NCBI GenBank assembly: GCA_011032825.1
Contig: JAADJZ010000004.1
Span: forward strand, 868,001-932,000
Direction: 5' to 3'
From: Massariosphaeria phaeospora
Lineage: Eukaryota; Ascomycota; Dothideomycetes; Pleosporales
DNA length: 64,000 nt
The position numbers and the translations under genes were made by a program. The notes under the pieces are model-generated. The model saw nothing but the letters and a program-made list of their open reading frames with translations. It had not been told where the DNA came from and ran no database searches. Below, piece by piece: positions 38,393 through 49,032 of the stretch (positions within the stretch are counted from its first letter, which is position 1; the number at the start of each line of letters is the position of its first letter).

Positions 38393-40234
38393 CTACCTCT
38401 CCAACACCAACACCCCCTCCCTCTCCAACCTCGCCACATCCCCCCCCGCCTCCCTCACCGCCTTCACAGCCGCAAGACTCAACTTCCGCCTTTTATCCGC
38501 CGCCTCTTTCTCGCGGCGTGCCTTAGTCTTGCTGCTGCCACTCGGCGCCACGCCCGTGAGGATCTTGCGGCTGTCCGAGGGCGTGAAGTTGACGAAGCCG
38601 ACACCGACGCCCAGACCTGCTGCTGCTGCTGCTGCTGACGACGACGACGCGGCGCGCATGTGGCCGTGGCTGTGCACCGACGAATTCGACGATTTCCGGC
38701 GCGAAGACGCGGACGCGGATGCAGATGCGCGCGCCGTGGACGACGGATGCGCCGAGTGTCTGCGGCGCGTGAAGCGCGGCTGCGGGGACTGGGAGCGCGA
38801 GGGCGAGCGCGAGGAGGGGGGGTTGGGCTGGCCGATGGGGATGCCGGGGTGTTGCGGCGAGGGCGGCGGATACATGGTTGTGTAGTTCGCCATGTCGACG
38901 TCGACGTCAAAGGAAGCGGCTGCGGGCGCGAAGCCATTCGCACCGGTGCCGTTGGTGTGCAGTTCCGGGCCGAAACCTGAGAACGGCGTGGCGTCGCACG
39001 AGATGCCTAGTCCGGCGGCGGCGGAGCTGAAGGAGAGGGTGTGGTTGTGGTTCTGGGCGTGAGAGTGCGACTGCGACTGCGACTGCGAGCGCGATTGGGA
39101 CGAGTGGTATGCCGTGTTGGGGGTGGAAGGCTGCGACGGCGTGCCAGCGAGACCACCGGACGGATCAGCGCCCCACCACCCCGCTGCTTTGCCCGAGGGG
39201 GCAGCTTGGAAGTCCGGCGAGGCTGAGAAGGAGAAGTCGAGATTGGATGGGGGGTCGGAGCCCCACGCCGTCATGGCCAGGCGGTGTGATGGGGGCGGGG
39301 TCTGCAAGGCTGAGAGAGCCGCGCTGGAAATGTGGTGCGAAATGTACGCAGTTGCCATGTGGTCGGTGGAGAACTGGAAGGGGTTGCCGGTGCCATTTCG
39401 CGAGCTCGTGTCGATGGTGGGAGAGGAGAGCGGCGTGAGTTGGTAGTTTGAGCGGTGCATCTCTGTTGCGGGTTCTTCGCCCGGGAGCGGGGACATGGCG
39501 ATCGTGTAAGGCTGGTCCCGCGGGAAAAATCCGTGCGAATTCTCGTCTTGAACGAGCTTGGTGGTAGGGGGAGGTGAGTGTAATCCGTTTCGGGGGATCT
39601 GCAGATTGAACGTATCTGCTGGACTGTCTATTTTCCGCGTCCATAGGTCCTGGCATCCATTTCGGTAGTGCGATGGACGCAACATCTTGGACGCAAAAGA
39701 GCAGATTGTCGACTTTTTCACGGCTTTCTGGATGCCGTGGCGAATCGTTCGATTCGGACTTGGCTTTGCCTTCTTTGCTGGCCTCGCCTGTTGTTGTTTT
39801 GGGGTAGAAGGCTGAGAAAGCGATAGTCTCTGGTCAACGGTGTCCAATTCGAAGAAATTGTCGAGACTGAACAGCTCTGGGTCGCTCTGAGAAGCTCTGC
39901 CGTGGGATTCAGGGTAGATTGAAAAGGAATTGTCCGGTATGGTGGGCGAGGCTGGGTTTTGTTCGAGTTTCCGCAAGGCAATATGCCAAGCATCTTCCTC
40001 CCAATCGGGCATAGGCGACGTCTCAAATCCATCGCCCCCATTCGACGAGGGGAGCTCAAAGAGATGTGCCAGATCATCGGAGCCAGACGGTTCTGCCGTG
40101 GTATCAGTAGCCTGGTGGAGTAGGTCTGTCTCAAGATACTGGTTAAAGAGCTCATCTAGGTCGACGACCTCGAGCTCTTTGTCGGTCGACTGCCGCATTG
40201 AGGAATCGATGTGCGGTTGTAGTAAAGAGGTCAT
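38393..40234 (-). CDS. wetA: Developmental regulator WetA
   Basis: 613 residues, intronless. The C-terminal ~65 residues match the conserved ESC1/WetA-related domain: FVNFTPSDSRKILTGVAPSG, SSKTKARREKEAADKRRKLS and AVKAVREAGGDVARLEREG. The N-terminus (DLDELFNQYLETDLL) is also WetA-like. In between lie Ser/Gln/His-rich low-complexity tracts (SRSQSQSQSHSHAQNHNH), ASASASAS and a poly-Ala run encoded by GCA repeats (about 38608-38640). WetA acts after BrlA and AbaA in conidiation and controls spore wall maturation and trehalose and cell-cycle genes. Motifs fitting the AbaA element CATTCY lie in the long upstream region. Family members are commonly 500-600 residues. The assignment rests on the C-terminal domain as I remember it from Aspergillus. 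Confidence 0.85.
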   Translation of the reverse strand: MTSLLQPHIDSSMRQSTDKELEVVDLDELFNQYLETDLLHQATDTTAEPSGSDDLAHLFELPSSNGGDGFETSPMPDWEEDAWHIALRKLEQNPASPTIPDNSFSIYPESHGRASQSDPELFSLDNFFELDTVDQRLSLSQPSTPKQQQARPAKKAKPSPNRTIRHGIQKAVKKSTICSFASKMLRPSHYRNGCQDLWTRKIDSPADTFNLQIPRNGLHSPPPTTKLVQDENSHGFFPRDQPYTIAMSPLPGEEPATEMHRSNYQLTPLSSPTIDTSSRNGTGNPFQFSTDHMATAYISHHISSAALSALQTPPPSHRLAMTAWGSDPPSNLDFSFSASPDFQAAPSGKAAGWWGADPSGGLAGTPSQPSTPNTAYHSSQSRSQSQSQSHSHAQNHNHTLSFSSAAAGLGISCDATPFSGFGPELHTNGTGANGFAPAAASFDVDVDMANYTTMYPPPSPQHPGIPIGQPNPPSSRSPSRSQSPQPRFTRRRHSAHPSSTARASASASASSRRKSSNSSVHSHGHMRAASSSSAAAAAAGLGVGVGFVNFTPSDSRKILTGVAPSGSSKTKARREKEAADKRRKLSLAAVKAVREAGGDVARLEREGVLVLER

Positions 40235-42060
40235 GAAGGGTGTCTTTCACGTGTAAAGGGTAGACCAGGCTGCTAGGAAGCGTGTCGAGCAAGTCGCGGT
40301 AGAAAGTGTGGGTAACGCGAATAAATGTGGCGAGCGTACCTTGCAGAGAGGAGGCACAAGCAATTGCGAAATGATGCACGATGATGCAGGAGACAAACAC
40401 GGTAAACAAACCAGTACAAACCTATACTCGATATATACTGCTGCATGAAGGTCCTGCAAGTTCCTACCAGCCTCAACGTTATTAGTACATTCCAGAGATG
40501 CTATGTTCTAAACTTAGCGAAGTAGCGAAGAATGAGGGTTGACATAAGCCTTTTCCCGTGACTTGGGGCGGTTTGATGGCTTTGCAGAGGGTGCCAACAG
40601 GCCAAACTGCCGCTAAGTGTTGCGAGATGGTTGGGCAATCCATCAGCGTTGTGGCGGGCATGCCGCAAACAGCCACCCACCAACTAGCCACGTTACATTC
40701 CAGGGTTCATCCGCCGCAGGTCCAGAGCCGCTACGGAACAACTCGGTATCCTTTGTTCCTGGTCCAGTGCCAGCGTTATTGAAGTGCCTAAAGAGAAACA
40801 AGCTTCTTGCAAGAAATTCCGAGCCAGTGATGCATCAGAGAGTCCTCGTTGATGCCAGGTCTGTACGAATGGGTGTTGCTCCGGTACTAAGATTTGTGAT
40901 GTCTGGTAGCGCCATGATTGTCCGTTTGGTGGCGGTTGGCATCTTTGCCTGCCATCTCTTTCTTTGCGCATCCGCTGGTGAGGAATGGGTGGTCTGCATG
41001 CCGCAACCAGCCAGTTCCTCCCCAAGAGAAACTAGCGAAAAATAAGACAGACGGTTGAAATTTGAGAACCGACCGAATTAGGACATCATAATGCGATCCG
41101 AGGAGAGATAAAGTAATAGACGAAGAAATCTGGAGTCATGGTTGAAAGATACCTGTCTCGGTGAGTTTTCTCCGACGGCTTCTAGAGGGTACATGTCTTA
41201 GCAGGAGTGATCAGGCGACACCAGAGCCTAGCAGATGCCTGGCCGGATATCCAACTCCAGATGTTAAGCATGGAACGATGCATCGACGAGACTGATCGGA
41301 AATGCGTTGTGGTAGGTGGATGGTGGTTTGGGTTAGATGACACCGGGCCGGCAATGACTGGCTGCTGACACAAAAGTGGGGCGGATGCACGGGCCTCATC
41401 ACACGTTCTACGCGCTCCGGACGGTGGCGCGGTGGTCGACGCCGACAACTAGGAACTCCAACCTGCACACCACGAGTCCACGCCGCACAACATCTCCCCG
41501 CGATCGATAACACGGTTCCCGGTAAAGGCGTTGGAACTTCGCTGCAGGTACCGGCTAGCCGCCTATCTGTAACCTGCTATGCACCAAAATAATAACAGGT
41601 TAACCAAGCTGGCACGCTAGATACTGGACGAGTACAGCATACAGGTTTTCAATAGAGCATGTATTTCTTCCTTCCTAGTCGAAATATTAAACGATTCCGA
41701 TCTTGCGGGGTTTTCCGCACCTATCTGTAGATATGCTCCTGTTTTAGTGTTCTAGCTGATCTTACAGCTGAGCTGGCACTGCTAAGTCACCGTTACGAGG
41801 GCTGCGGTTATCAGTAGGTAATGCGCGGTGTGCATGTCGCATCAAGGGATTTGCGCAGTGCCATGGCGGGGAGGGAGATTTGTATCGTGCTATTGATATG
41901 GCGCCGATATAGTCCGTCTCGATGCCGTTCGATTGCGTAGGGACAGCGGAGGTGTTTGGAAGTGGCTAAAATTCGATGCGGTCAAGATAAAATCGAGCAT
42001 CGAGGGATGCAGCATCAGAGCGCTCGATCAATTCATAGTAGTAGAAACTTTGGTATACCG
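40235..42060. other. Long intergenic region upstream of wetA
   Basis: About 1.8 kb without a supportable gene; overlapping open frames at 40617-41045 (plus) and 40693-41025 (minus) have no domain. Four CATTCY hexamers cluster at 40488-40493 (+), 40529-40534 (-), 40696-40701 (+) and 40982-40987 (-). Such a long upstream region fits a developmentally regulated gene. Confidence 0.45.
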
Positions 42061-43059
42061 TTATGCCTTGCCGTTCTCGAATAGTCTCGAGAAGCCCTGT
42101 TCGGGCGGCTGCAGCCAATTCCTCCCGTCGTATTTCACCTCTCCTTCGATAACATGGAAAGTGTAAATAAAGCGGCTCTTGCCGCTGAGGTTTTTTTCGC
42201 TCTTGTGCATGATGTTGCCGTGTATCAGCACCAGCGTTCCGGCCTTGACTTCGCCCATATCATACACCTCGCCTTTCTTCTCGCCATTCGTCACACCGTT
42301 GCGCACGTTCTGTATGTCTTTCGGAAACCGCGCTCCCTCGTTATCAATAAAGCCTGTGCCTTCGGTGTCCCCTTCTCCCGTCCTGACGAACCGCTTTTCT
42401 ATAGGCGACCGTTTATGACTGCCGGCGGCGAAGCTCAAGCACCCGTTGCTTGCTGTGGCGTCCTCTAGCGCGTACCAGAAGCCGACTGCGCTCGGGGGAT
42501 CCGTGTACAGGAATGTGCTGTCCTGATGCGGGGGTACCGCGCCGCCGATCTCGGGTTGCTTGCATATGACCATTGACTGCAGGACGCGGGGATCCCGGAA
42601 GCCGAGGCATCGAGCAATGGCTGCATTGCGGGACGACAGCGACATGGAGCGGAAGGAGGGCGAGAGCTGGTGCAGGTAGTGGCCGATCTTGTTGATGGCG
42701 CGTTCTTTTGGCTTGGCGAGTTTGCCGTCGCTGTCGAAGGCATCTGCGGGCTGCGGTCAGTCTTTCGTCTAACCAGCATTATCCCGTCGGTGCGCACCTT
42801 CCTCGAAGAAAAACCGTATTTTGTCGCCGGAGTCCAGGAAGTACTTGTCGCCGACGTGGTCTGCGCCGTCGTCGCCGCCAGTCGAGAACTTGGTCATCGG
42901 GTGGTCGTCGAGCGAGAACTCGTCGAGCATCTGGTGGGTGTCTGCTAAGCACTCTCGGACAGTCTCAGGCGATAGCGCGTCCGGGATGAGGAGGTAGCCG
43001 TTCTCGTTGAAGAAGCTGAGCTGGTCGGGCGAGAGGCCCTCGGCTGATTGGGATGACAT
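42061..43059 (-). CDS. Phytanoyl-CoA dioxygenase family protein (2-oxoglutarate/Fe(II) oxygenase)
   Basis: Exons 43059-42798 and 42743-42061, intron GTGCGC...CCGCAG (54 bases), 314 residues. It starts MSSQSAEGLSPDQLSFFNEN, the usual opening of PhyH-type proteins (xFxxNGYLLI). The iron site is visible: HQD in VPPHQDSTFLYTDPP, and a distal His in LVLIHGNIMHKSEKN. KSRFIYTFH supplies the Arg for 2-oxoglutarate. Length and motif order fit the human PHYHD1-like group. Likely reaction: Fe(II)- and 2-oxoglutarate-dependent hydroxylation of a small or acyl substrate, which cannot be named. No PTS1 or PTS2 signal is clear, so it is probably cytosolic. Confidence 0.92.
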
Positions 43060-43508
43060 GGCGAGCCCTCGAGATGGGAATCGGAGTGGTGATGGTAACA
43101 GGCAGATTTGGCCTCTTTGGGGGTCGAGAGGCTGTCAGGAGTGCGGCGGGAGTGTGCGTCGGAGGTGGCCGTGGCCGTAGTGAGCAAGAACTGGAGTTCC
43201 CGGCCTGCCCCGCCTTCCATTGGCCCCGCCACGTGCCGCCCTTCTCCGCGTCTTCCTGTCGCGTGCTTCTGCATCTGGACTGCTTCGAGATGCCGCTCTA
43301 AAGAGGGATTGTTGAAAGTTGATGTGGAGTTGATGAAAAGTACTGCGAGAGGTTGTGGTGAACCGTGAGACCAACAGCTCCACCTCGCTTGCACCTTCCA
43401 ATCACGGCTGGAACGGCCAGAGCCTCAACCTCTCCGTCTCACCCTCTTAAAAACGACCCCCAGTCCGCTCCACCACACTCCTTTCACCACTCTGGACACC
43501 CCCTTCCA
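43060..43508. other. Divergent promoter region
   Basis: Lies between the head-to-head dioxygenase and DUF3431 genes. Overlapping frames here have no domain. Confidence 0.5.
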
Positions 43509-44542
43509 ATGTTGGTTTCGCGTCGCTACCGCAGACATTTCCAGATTGTCTTGTTAGTCTTGTTCTTGGCCTTCTTGTACTACGTCTTCTCCGTACAAGT
43601 AGGCCCCCCTCGCTTACATGCAGCTGACCGGACCATCGTCGACGACACGTATAATTCGGCAGTGCAGAAGCGGGAAGAGAAAGAGCTAGTTGTTGCGAGT
43701 CTTGTCGGCGATGACACAAGCTGGCTTGATGAACATCTTGACACGTGGACGAAGAACATATACATCGTTAATAATGGCTCGGCGCCCCTGACTGTTCCGG
43801 TCAATAAAGGGAGGGAGGCGATGCCTTTCTTGACGTATGTAAACACGACTCACTCCCCAACAGCTACAGACTCGTGTACTAATCCTTTCATAGCTATTTA
43901 ATCGACCGCTACGACACCCTGCCCGACGTCTCCATCTTCATCCACAGCCTCCGTTACCAATGGCACAACGAAGACCCCATGTACGACGGCCTCCCCGTGC
44001 TCAAGCGCCTCCGCCTCGAAAGTGTAAGAAAACGCGGCTACGTCGCTCTGCGCTGTTCCTGGATCATGGGCTGCCCCGCCGAACTGCACCCGCTGCACCC
44101 GCGCGACGGCGACGACGACCGCTCCCTCAACGAGCAGTCGTACGGCCGCGCATTCCGCCACCTCTTCCCCGGCGAGCCCGTGCCCGAAATCGTCGGCGCG
44201 CACTGCTCGAGCCAATTCGCCGTCTCACGTGAGCGCGTGCGCGCGCGCCCGAAAGCCCAGTACCAGAAGATCCGCGACTGGCTGCTTGAAACGGAGCTGC
44301 ATGACCAGATCAGCGGCCGCATCATCGAGTACATGTGGCATATGATCTTCGGGATGCCGCCCGTCGACTGCCAGGATGCGGGCGAGTGTTTCTGCGAGGC
44401 GTTTGGTCTGTGCAATCTGACGTGCACCCGAGAAGCGTGCGAGAAGACGTATAGGTTGCCGCAGTATGCGACGATTCCTCAAGGCTGGCCTGAAATTGGA
44501 CCGGGGGCGAATGGGTGGCCGGAGCGGGGGTGGGCGGATTAG
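43509..44542 (+). CDS. DUF3431 family protein, single-pass membrane, glycosyltransferase-like
   Basis: Exons 43509-43834 and 43894-44542, intron GTATGT...TCATAG (59 bases), 324 residues. An N-terminal basic segment (SRRYRRHF) followed by a hydrophobic helix (QIVLLVLFLAFLYYVFSV) predicts a type II membrane protein. The rest is the DUF3431 region: LVVASLVGDDTSWLDE, WTKNIYIVNN, then after the splice YLIDRYDTLPDVSIFIHS, RYQWHNEDP and the CGAHC-like segment EIVGAHCSSQFAVSRERV. The C-terminus is Cys-rich (DCQDAGECFCEAFGLCNLTC). Many fungal members occur; a glycosyltransferase role is suspected from fold predictions but unproven. Confidence 0.88.
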
Positions 44543-45092
44543 TCGTTGATCTAGGTTGTGGGCTTATGAATAGGATGAGTAGGGACAGCACGGCGTTGGT
44601 AGTAGCATTCACGATTTTGGAAAGTTATGGCTCTGGTGTTGTAGACGAGGAGCAAGAGACAAGAGGGACGGACCCAAGAGGGCAGCGGAGAATAGACCTA
44701 GACGGGAATTCTTTCGAGGACACTGGTGGATTCATACCGAACGCAGGTGCAACAATCAAGAATGCTGATGGATATCGTTAAATGCAGATAGGTAATGCAC
44801 ATTATTTCCTGTCCTGCACACCAATGTTCACCGTCAAGCTCCAGCTCCAACGCTATCCCTCAACCAGCAATAGCGCCCGCCGGAAACAATCCCCGCGAAT
44901 GGAAATCTAGCGAGCCGCACGGCCGTCCCAGCACAGACGCGTCCGATCAACCTCAAGACACGGACACGGACTCCTTCCGACGTCAGCCAAAGTTGCCAAA
45001 CACTGCACACCCCGAATCCACACCACGCATCCCACGCTCTCGCGCTCGCCCATCAATCCCTCCACACCTCAATCCACCACCCGACCCGCACA
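44543..45092. other. Intergenic, no gene seen
   Basis: C-rich towards the right end; a 152-codon frame (44795-45253) overlaps the next gene out of frame and is a shadow. Confidence 0.5.
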
Positions 45093-45608
45093 ATGGACCC
45101 CGACGCGCCCCCTCGCCTCACCCCCGCCCCGCCCTCCCTCCTCCGCTGGACGCTCGGCTTCCTGCTCGTGGGCGCATGCTGGGGCCTCACGACGCCCTTC
45201 ATGCGGCGCGCAGCCCTCAACTACACGCCCATCCCGCGGCCCGCACTCTCTGACCCCCGAACTCCCTACATCCAGCGCAAGATCCTCGGCGTGTGGTACG
45301 CGGTAATCGGGGTGCTGAGCCGCCCGGCGTACGCGGTGCCGCTGCTGCTGAACGTCACGGGCAGCGTGTGGTTCTTCGTGCTGATTGGCGGCGCCGAGTT
45401 GAGTTTGACGGTGCCGATTACGAATTCGCTGGCGTTTTTGTTTACGGTGGCGGGGGAGTGGTGGGCGGAGGGGAGGGGCGTGGGGAGAGGTGAGTGCAGA
45501 AGATTGCGAGTGCGGCGTGGAGGTGGGCTAATGGATTTGGCAGATACGTGGATTGGAATGGGCTTGGTGCTGGCGGGGATTGGGCTGTGTGTGCAGAGTA
45601 AGTCGTAG
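45093..45608 (+). CDS. TMEM234 homologue, small multi-pass membrane protein
   Basis: Exons 45093-45489 and 45544-45608 give 153 residues. The protein has four hydrophobic segments: LGFLLVGACWGLTTPFMRRA, AYAVPLLLNVTGSVWFFVLI, LTVPITNSLAFLFTVAGEW and TWIGMGLVLAGIGLCVQSKS. The WG-TTPF, NxTGSVWFF and TVPITNSLAFLFT motifs are typical of TMEM234, a member of the drug/metabolite transporter (EamA-like) superfamily. The intron (GTGAGT...GGCAG, 54 bases) is a multiple of three and lacks an in-frame stop, so an unspliced form would encode 171 residues. The family function is poorly known. Confidence 0.85.
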   Translation: MDPDAPPRLTPAPPSLLRWTLGFLLVGACWGLTTPFMRRAALNYTPIPRPALSDPRTPYIQRKILGVWYAVIGVLSRPAYAVPLLLNVTGSVWFFVLIGGAELSLTVPITNSLAFLFTVAGEWWAEGRGVGRGECRRLRVRRGGGLMDLADTWIGMGLVLAGIGLCVQSKS

Positions 45609-46364
45609 ATGGCTTAGGGGTATGGCGATGACGTGCTGGCTCGAAGGTAAAAGAGGGGTTTTTCTGGATACTGTACACACGCGACGAGCACGCACTCGAT
45701 ATCACCTCGCCAAACTACCCACGCCGCTGTTTGGTTCCACTCTGACTACGCTTTGGAGTACGAATAAGAACAGGTAAGGTACCATAGATAAGCGGGAAAT
45801 AGGACTTCAAGGTAAGAAAACAGCCATAGTCATAGTGCAATCGCTAATTTTTATAGACAGAGCCATGCCCTAGTATGTTGAATTCAACGATATATCCCCT
45901 CTCTCTCCATCACGCCCGCACCTCCTCCGCATCCTCCACATGCGTTCGTTCCGGATTAGGATCCCTCATCACACGAAGCGCCATCCAATGTTGAGAAATA
46001 TATATCACCCATTCTAGCACACACATGACGCGACAAGAGAGTGCAGTACAGGGTGTCCTTATCAGTATTAATCTACAAAGACGTTGATCTTTGCATTCTA
46101 GTCTATGCTCCATCATTGGAAGGAAGAGTCAAGTCTCTGGTCAATGCTAATGGTACAGGCGGCCTAGCACCGACTCGCGCACCCTTCTCCACTCAAAGCC
46201 TTTATTCGAGCAATCACCTAGAAATCAAAATACGTGTTGATGGAAAACTACTATACAAACTTGCAGCATTTGCTAATTGGTCTGAAGGACTAGTAGTTGG
46301 GAGCCATGCCCCGAACTCATCTACCAAACTGCCTAACCAACTATCCTAAACCTGGGCCCTAATC
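45609..46364. other. Intergenic, no gene seen
   Basis: No recognisable gene or repeat; the small frames at 45910-46116 (minus) and 46041-46349 (plus) have no domain. Confidence 0.5.
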
Positions 46365-47107
46365 ATGTCCGTTACAGTCGACACAGCGTTCGCACACGGC
46401 GGTCCACACCGCGGGCCCGAGTCGTTGATCTCGACCACCACGTCCTCAGCCTCAACCGTAATCCGCGCGTCCCGCAACACCCGCGCAAACCCCACCGCAG
46501 CGGCTGGACCGCTCTCCCCACGGAGCTCAAACTCTCAATCCTACGCCTCCGCCTCGTCCTCGCCAAGCCCATCACCTCCACCACGCACCTCAGCCACGCC
46601 AAGCGCGCCCTCCTGCCCCTCGCGCTCGTGGACCGCGAGACGCACGCCCTCGCCACCGAAACCTACTACACGCTCAACACGTTCGTAGTCGCGGGCTCGA
46701 AGCGCGAGCGCATGGTCGCGTACCCGAATCCGGCGATCGGACACCTGGTGCGCCGCCTCGAGGTGCGGCTGTACGTCGAGCCCATCGGGTCGATGACGCG
46801 CGCCGACGAGAAGACGGCGGACAGCATTGTCGCGGGCGACGACGACTGGCGGTTCTTGCTAAGGCCGCGGGGCGCGGACGAGGAGGTTGGAGGGATTGGA
46901 GGGCGGGGTCGTCTTAAGCGGTGGAGTCGCGGGTCGTCGCGCTGGCAAGATGCGTTTCCGAAGTTGAGGGCGCTGAGGGTGGTGCTGGATGTGCAGCTTG
47001 AGTTGTTTCGGGGAGATCGGGGACCTATCGGGCATAGCTGCTTCAGGTCGAGTGGATATTTGGGGTTTGATCTTGATAGTGGGTGGTGGGGCGGGGGGCT
47101 GCGCTGA
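46365..47107 (+). pseudogene. F17, displaced F-box-like copy with a disrupted start and lost C-terminus
   Basis: One frame holds block A (GWTALPTELKLSILRLRL), ETYYTLNTFVV, block C (GHLVRRLEVRL), DDWRFLLRPRG and block D (FPKLRALRVVLDV), closest to F15 (YPNPxxGxLVRRL, WRWLIRP). That frame has no ATG before block A. The ATG at 46365 is in another frame, so either a frameshift or a weak intron (for example 46444-46502, GTCCTC...CCGCAG) is needed. The coding sequence runs uninterrupted through ETYYTLNTF, where F14-F16 have an intron. The Cys-Gly-Cys tail is missing; the frame ends in GWWGGGLR at 47107. It may be an intronless copy that has begun to decay, or a still-expressed shortened gene. Confidence 0.55.
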
Positions 47108-48361
47108 GATGAGCGGAGCTGAGCTTGTAGTTTCCATCATGGGTCTTGGGATAGGGAGAAACGGTATGCGTAGGCGCAGGTGGAGTAGGGTAGGTAGGTA
47201 GAAGGAAAGATCTACGATGAGTGCGTGTGTGAGGGCCGGACCGGATGGCTGACCCCAGACAGCAGACAGAGCGAGAAGATAAACGGTTCAAAGAAGAAGA
47301 AAATAAAAACAAGACCTGCTGCTGCTTCTAGCGTACCTACTTGGAAATACTTATACTGCCCCCTGGGGTTCGATGCGCAGCGAAACTAGGCCTAATTCGT
47401 CGTAGTGCGACTCTGGTGCTGTCTCGTAAGTGTTTCGACTGCATCCCATCACATTCACATTATTCATGTTTAGGTTCATGTTATTTCGAGAAGGTTGTTT
47501 CGAGAATGTTCTGTGGGGGGTTGGGGCGAGAGAGGGATAGGTAGTAGGTGTCTGATCTGATCTGATCTGAGCTAGGTATAGGTAGCATAGGCAGACTGTT
47601 GCGTTTTCGACTCTTTCGAGGCGCTGCTTGCTTGCTTGCTTACTTAGTTGGGTAACTGTGAGCGTAGACAACAGTGCGTGTACAATGATTGCACATGTGT
47701 GCTACGTTTAGATGCATGTGTGCATGTACTGTGTGCATGCTTAATTTGATTTTTGCTGGACTGTCTGGAATGGAATAGAGATAGGTAGGCAGGTAGGTAG
47801 CTAGGTAGCTATATACTTGTAGAGGGAGCGAGAAGTTGTGTGTGTATGTGTGTATGTATGTAAAGGGTTTTCTTTTGAGGTAACGTAACGTAACGCGTAG
47901 GGTACGTGTGATTGAGGTGTTGCGTACATGTTAGGAACTACCTACTTTGGGAGAAGTTACTTAGTTAAGCTCTGGTATTGGGTTTTGGGCATGGCGGGGC
48001 GGTGGTGTAGTGCGGTGCGGGTTCGAATAGAGTAGATTGGATTGGAACTAGACTGGACGGAACGGAACGGAACTAGGCTGAACTGAACTGCACGCTATAC
48101 AAATGTCATATATTTCCCCAAGACATAGTAAGTCCTGTTCAGCGCCCTGAATTATATATAGTAGCGATTTGCGTTCTGAGCGCGAGCCCGCCTGATATGT
48201 CCGAGTCAAAGCACTGCAGAGCAGAGCAGATTCAAACCTGCTGTGGTATACTACTGCTACATAGAAAGAACCTAGAGACGCGTTTGAACTTTAATACAGT
48301 CAGGAGGGAATCGGAGCCATTGTTCTAAAAGTGCGTGCGATTCGATTTGCGACTACGAGTG

Positions 48362-48396
<35 letters not shown>
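48362..48396. repeat. (TAG)n microsatellite
   Basis: About twelve uninterrupted TAG/GTA units in non-coding DNA; a likely length-polymorphic marker. Confidence 0.9.
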
Positions 48397-48397
<1 letters not shown>

Positions 48398-48908
48398 AAT
48401 AGAAGGGCTAGTAACACTATCTCGGATCCTGCGTGTGATTCTACGCTGAGGATTGCGTAGGCAGAAAACAGACGTAGGTGAAGGATTTAACACGTTCCGT
48501 CCAGGCACACAAGCAAGCAATCTTTCTCATACCATCTATTAACGAACGCAACTGAAACAGATCGACTACAGTGTTTTGTCGGTCGTAGGTTCGCTGAATG
48601 GTCAGTCGAGTTACTTTGTTGAGCGGATGCTTCTTTATGGACTTGGACTTGGACGAAAACATTTGACAGATCAGTGAGAGTTGAGACGAAGTGAGAGACC
48701 GTAGGTCAGAAGTGTGTATACAAACAAAGAGAGAAGAGCGAGTGTTAGAGTCACTTGCTTCGCTTCGCTTTGCTTCGTTCCGCTTATCTGATCATGTGTT
48801 GATTGCCTTGTCTTGTCTCATGTTGTTTGTCCCGAGCTGTCTTAGTTTGTAGAAAACAACAAATGTCTCGACATGCGACCACCGCACCTATGCACAAACG
48901 AACAACGG

Positions 48909-48916
48909 TATATAAG
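48909..48916 (+). promoter_or_regulatory. TATA-like element
   Basis: TATATAAG, 124 bases before the ATG at 49033, a plausible core promoter for the following hypothetical gene. Confidence 0.35.
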
Positions 48917-49032
48917 ATAGACTGTCCTAGCCATAGGGAATCGTTACTACGCCACCCATCAGCAGAGACCTCTATTCTGCTTTTTTCCCAAATTTGCAGC
49001 CTCCCCTAACCATCCCTCTTGTCTCGACTGAC

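Larger units (their letters stand above)
47108..49032. other. Long non-coding region with microsatellites
   Basis: About 1.9 kb, rich in G/T and simple repeats: AGGTAGG units (about 47785-47815), TAACG units (47881-47895), GGAACGGAAC units (~48060) and a (TAG)n run at 48362-48396. No supportable gene; a TATA-like element near the right end belongs to the next gene. Confidence 0.6.

Noticed and set aside
38124..38885. 253-codon plus-strand frame antisense to the end of wetA
   Set aside because: Begins in a purine-rich low-complexity stretch and is antisense to the conserved WetA domain.
47108..49032. Long repeat-rich gap considered as a transposon or LTR remnant
   Set aside because: Only short microsatellites seen; no terminal repeats, no transposase or reverse-transcriptase frame.
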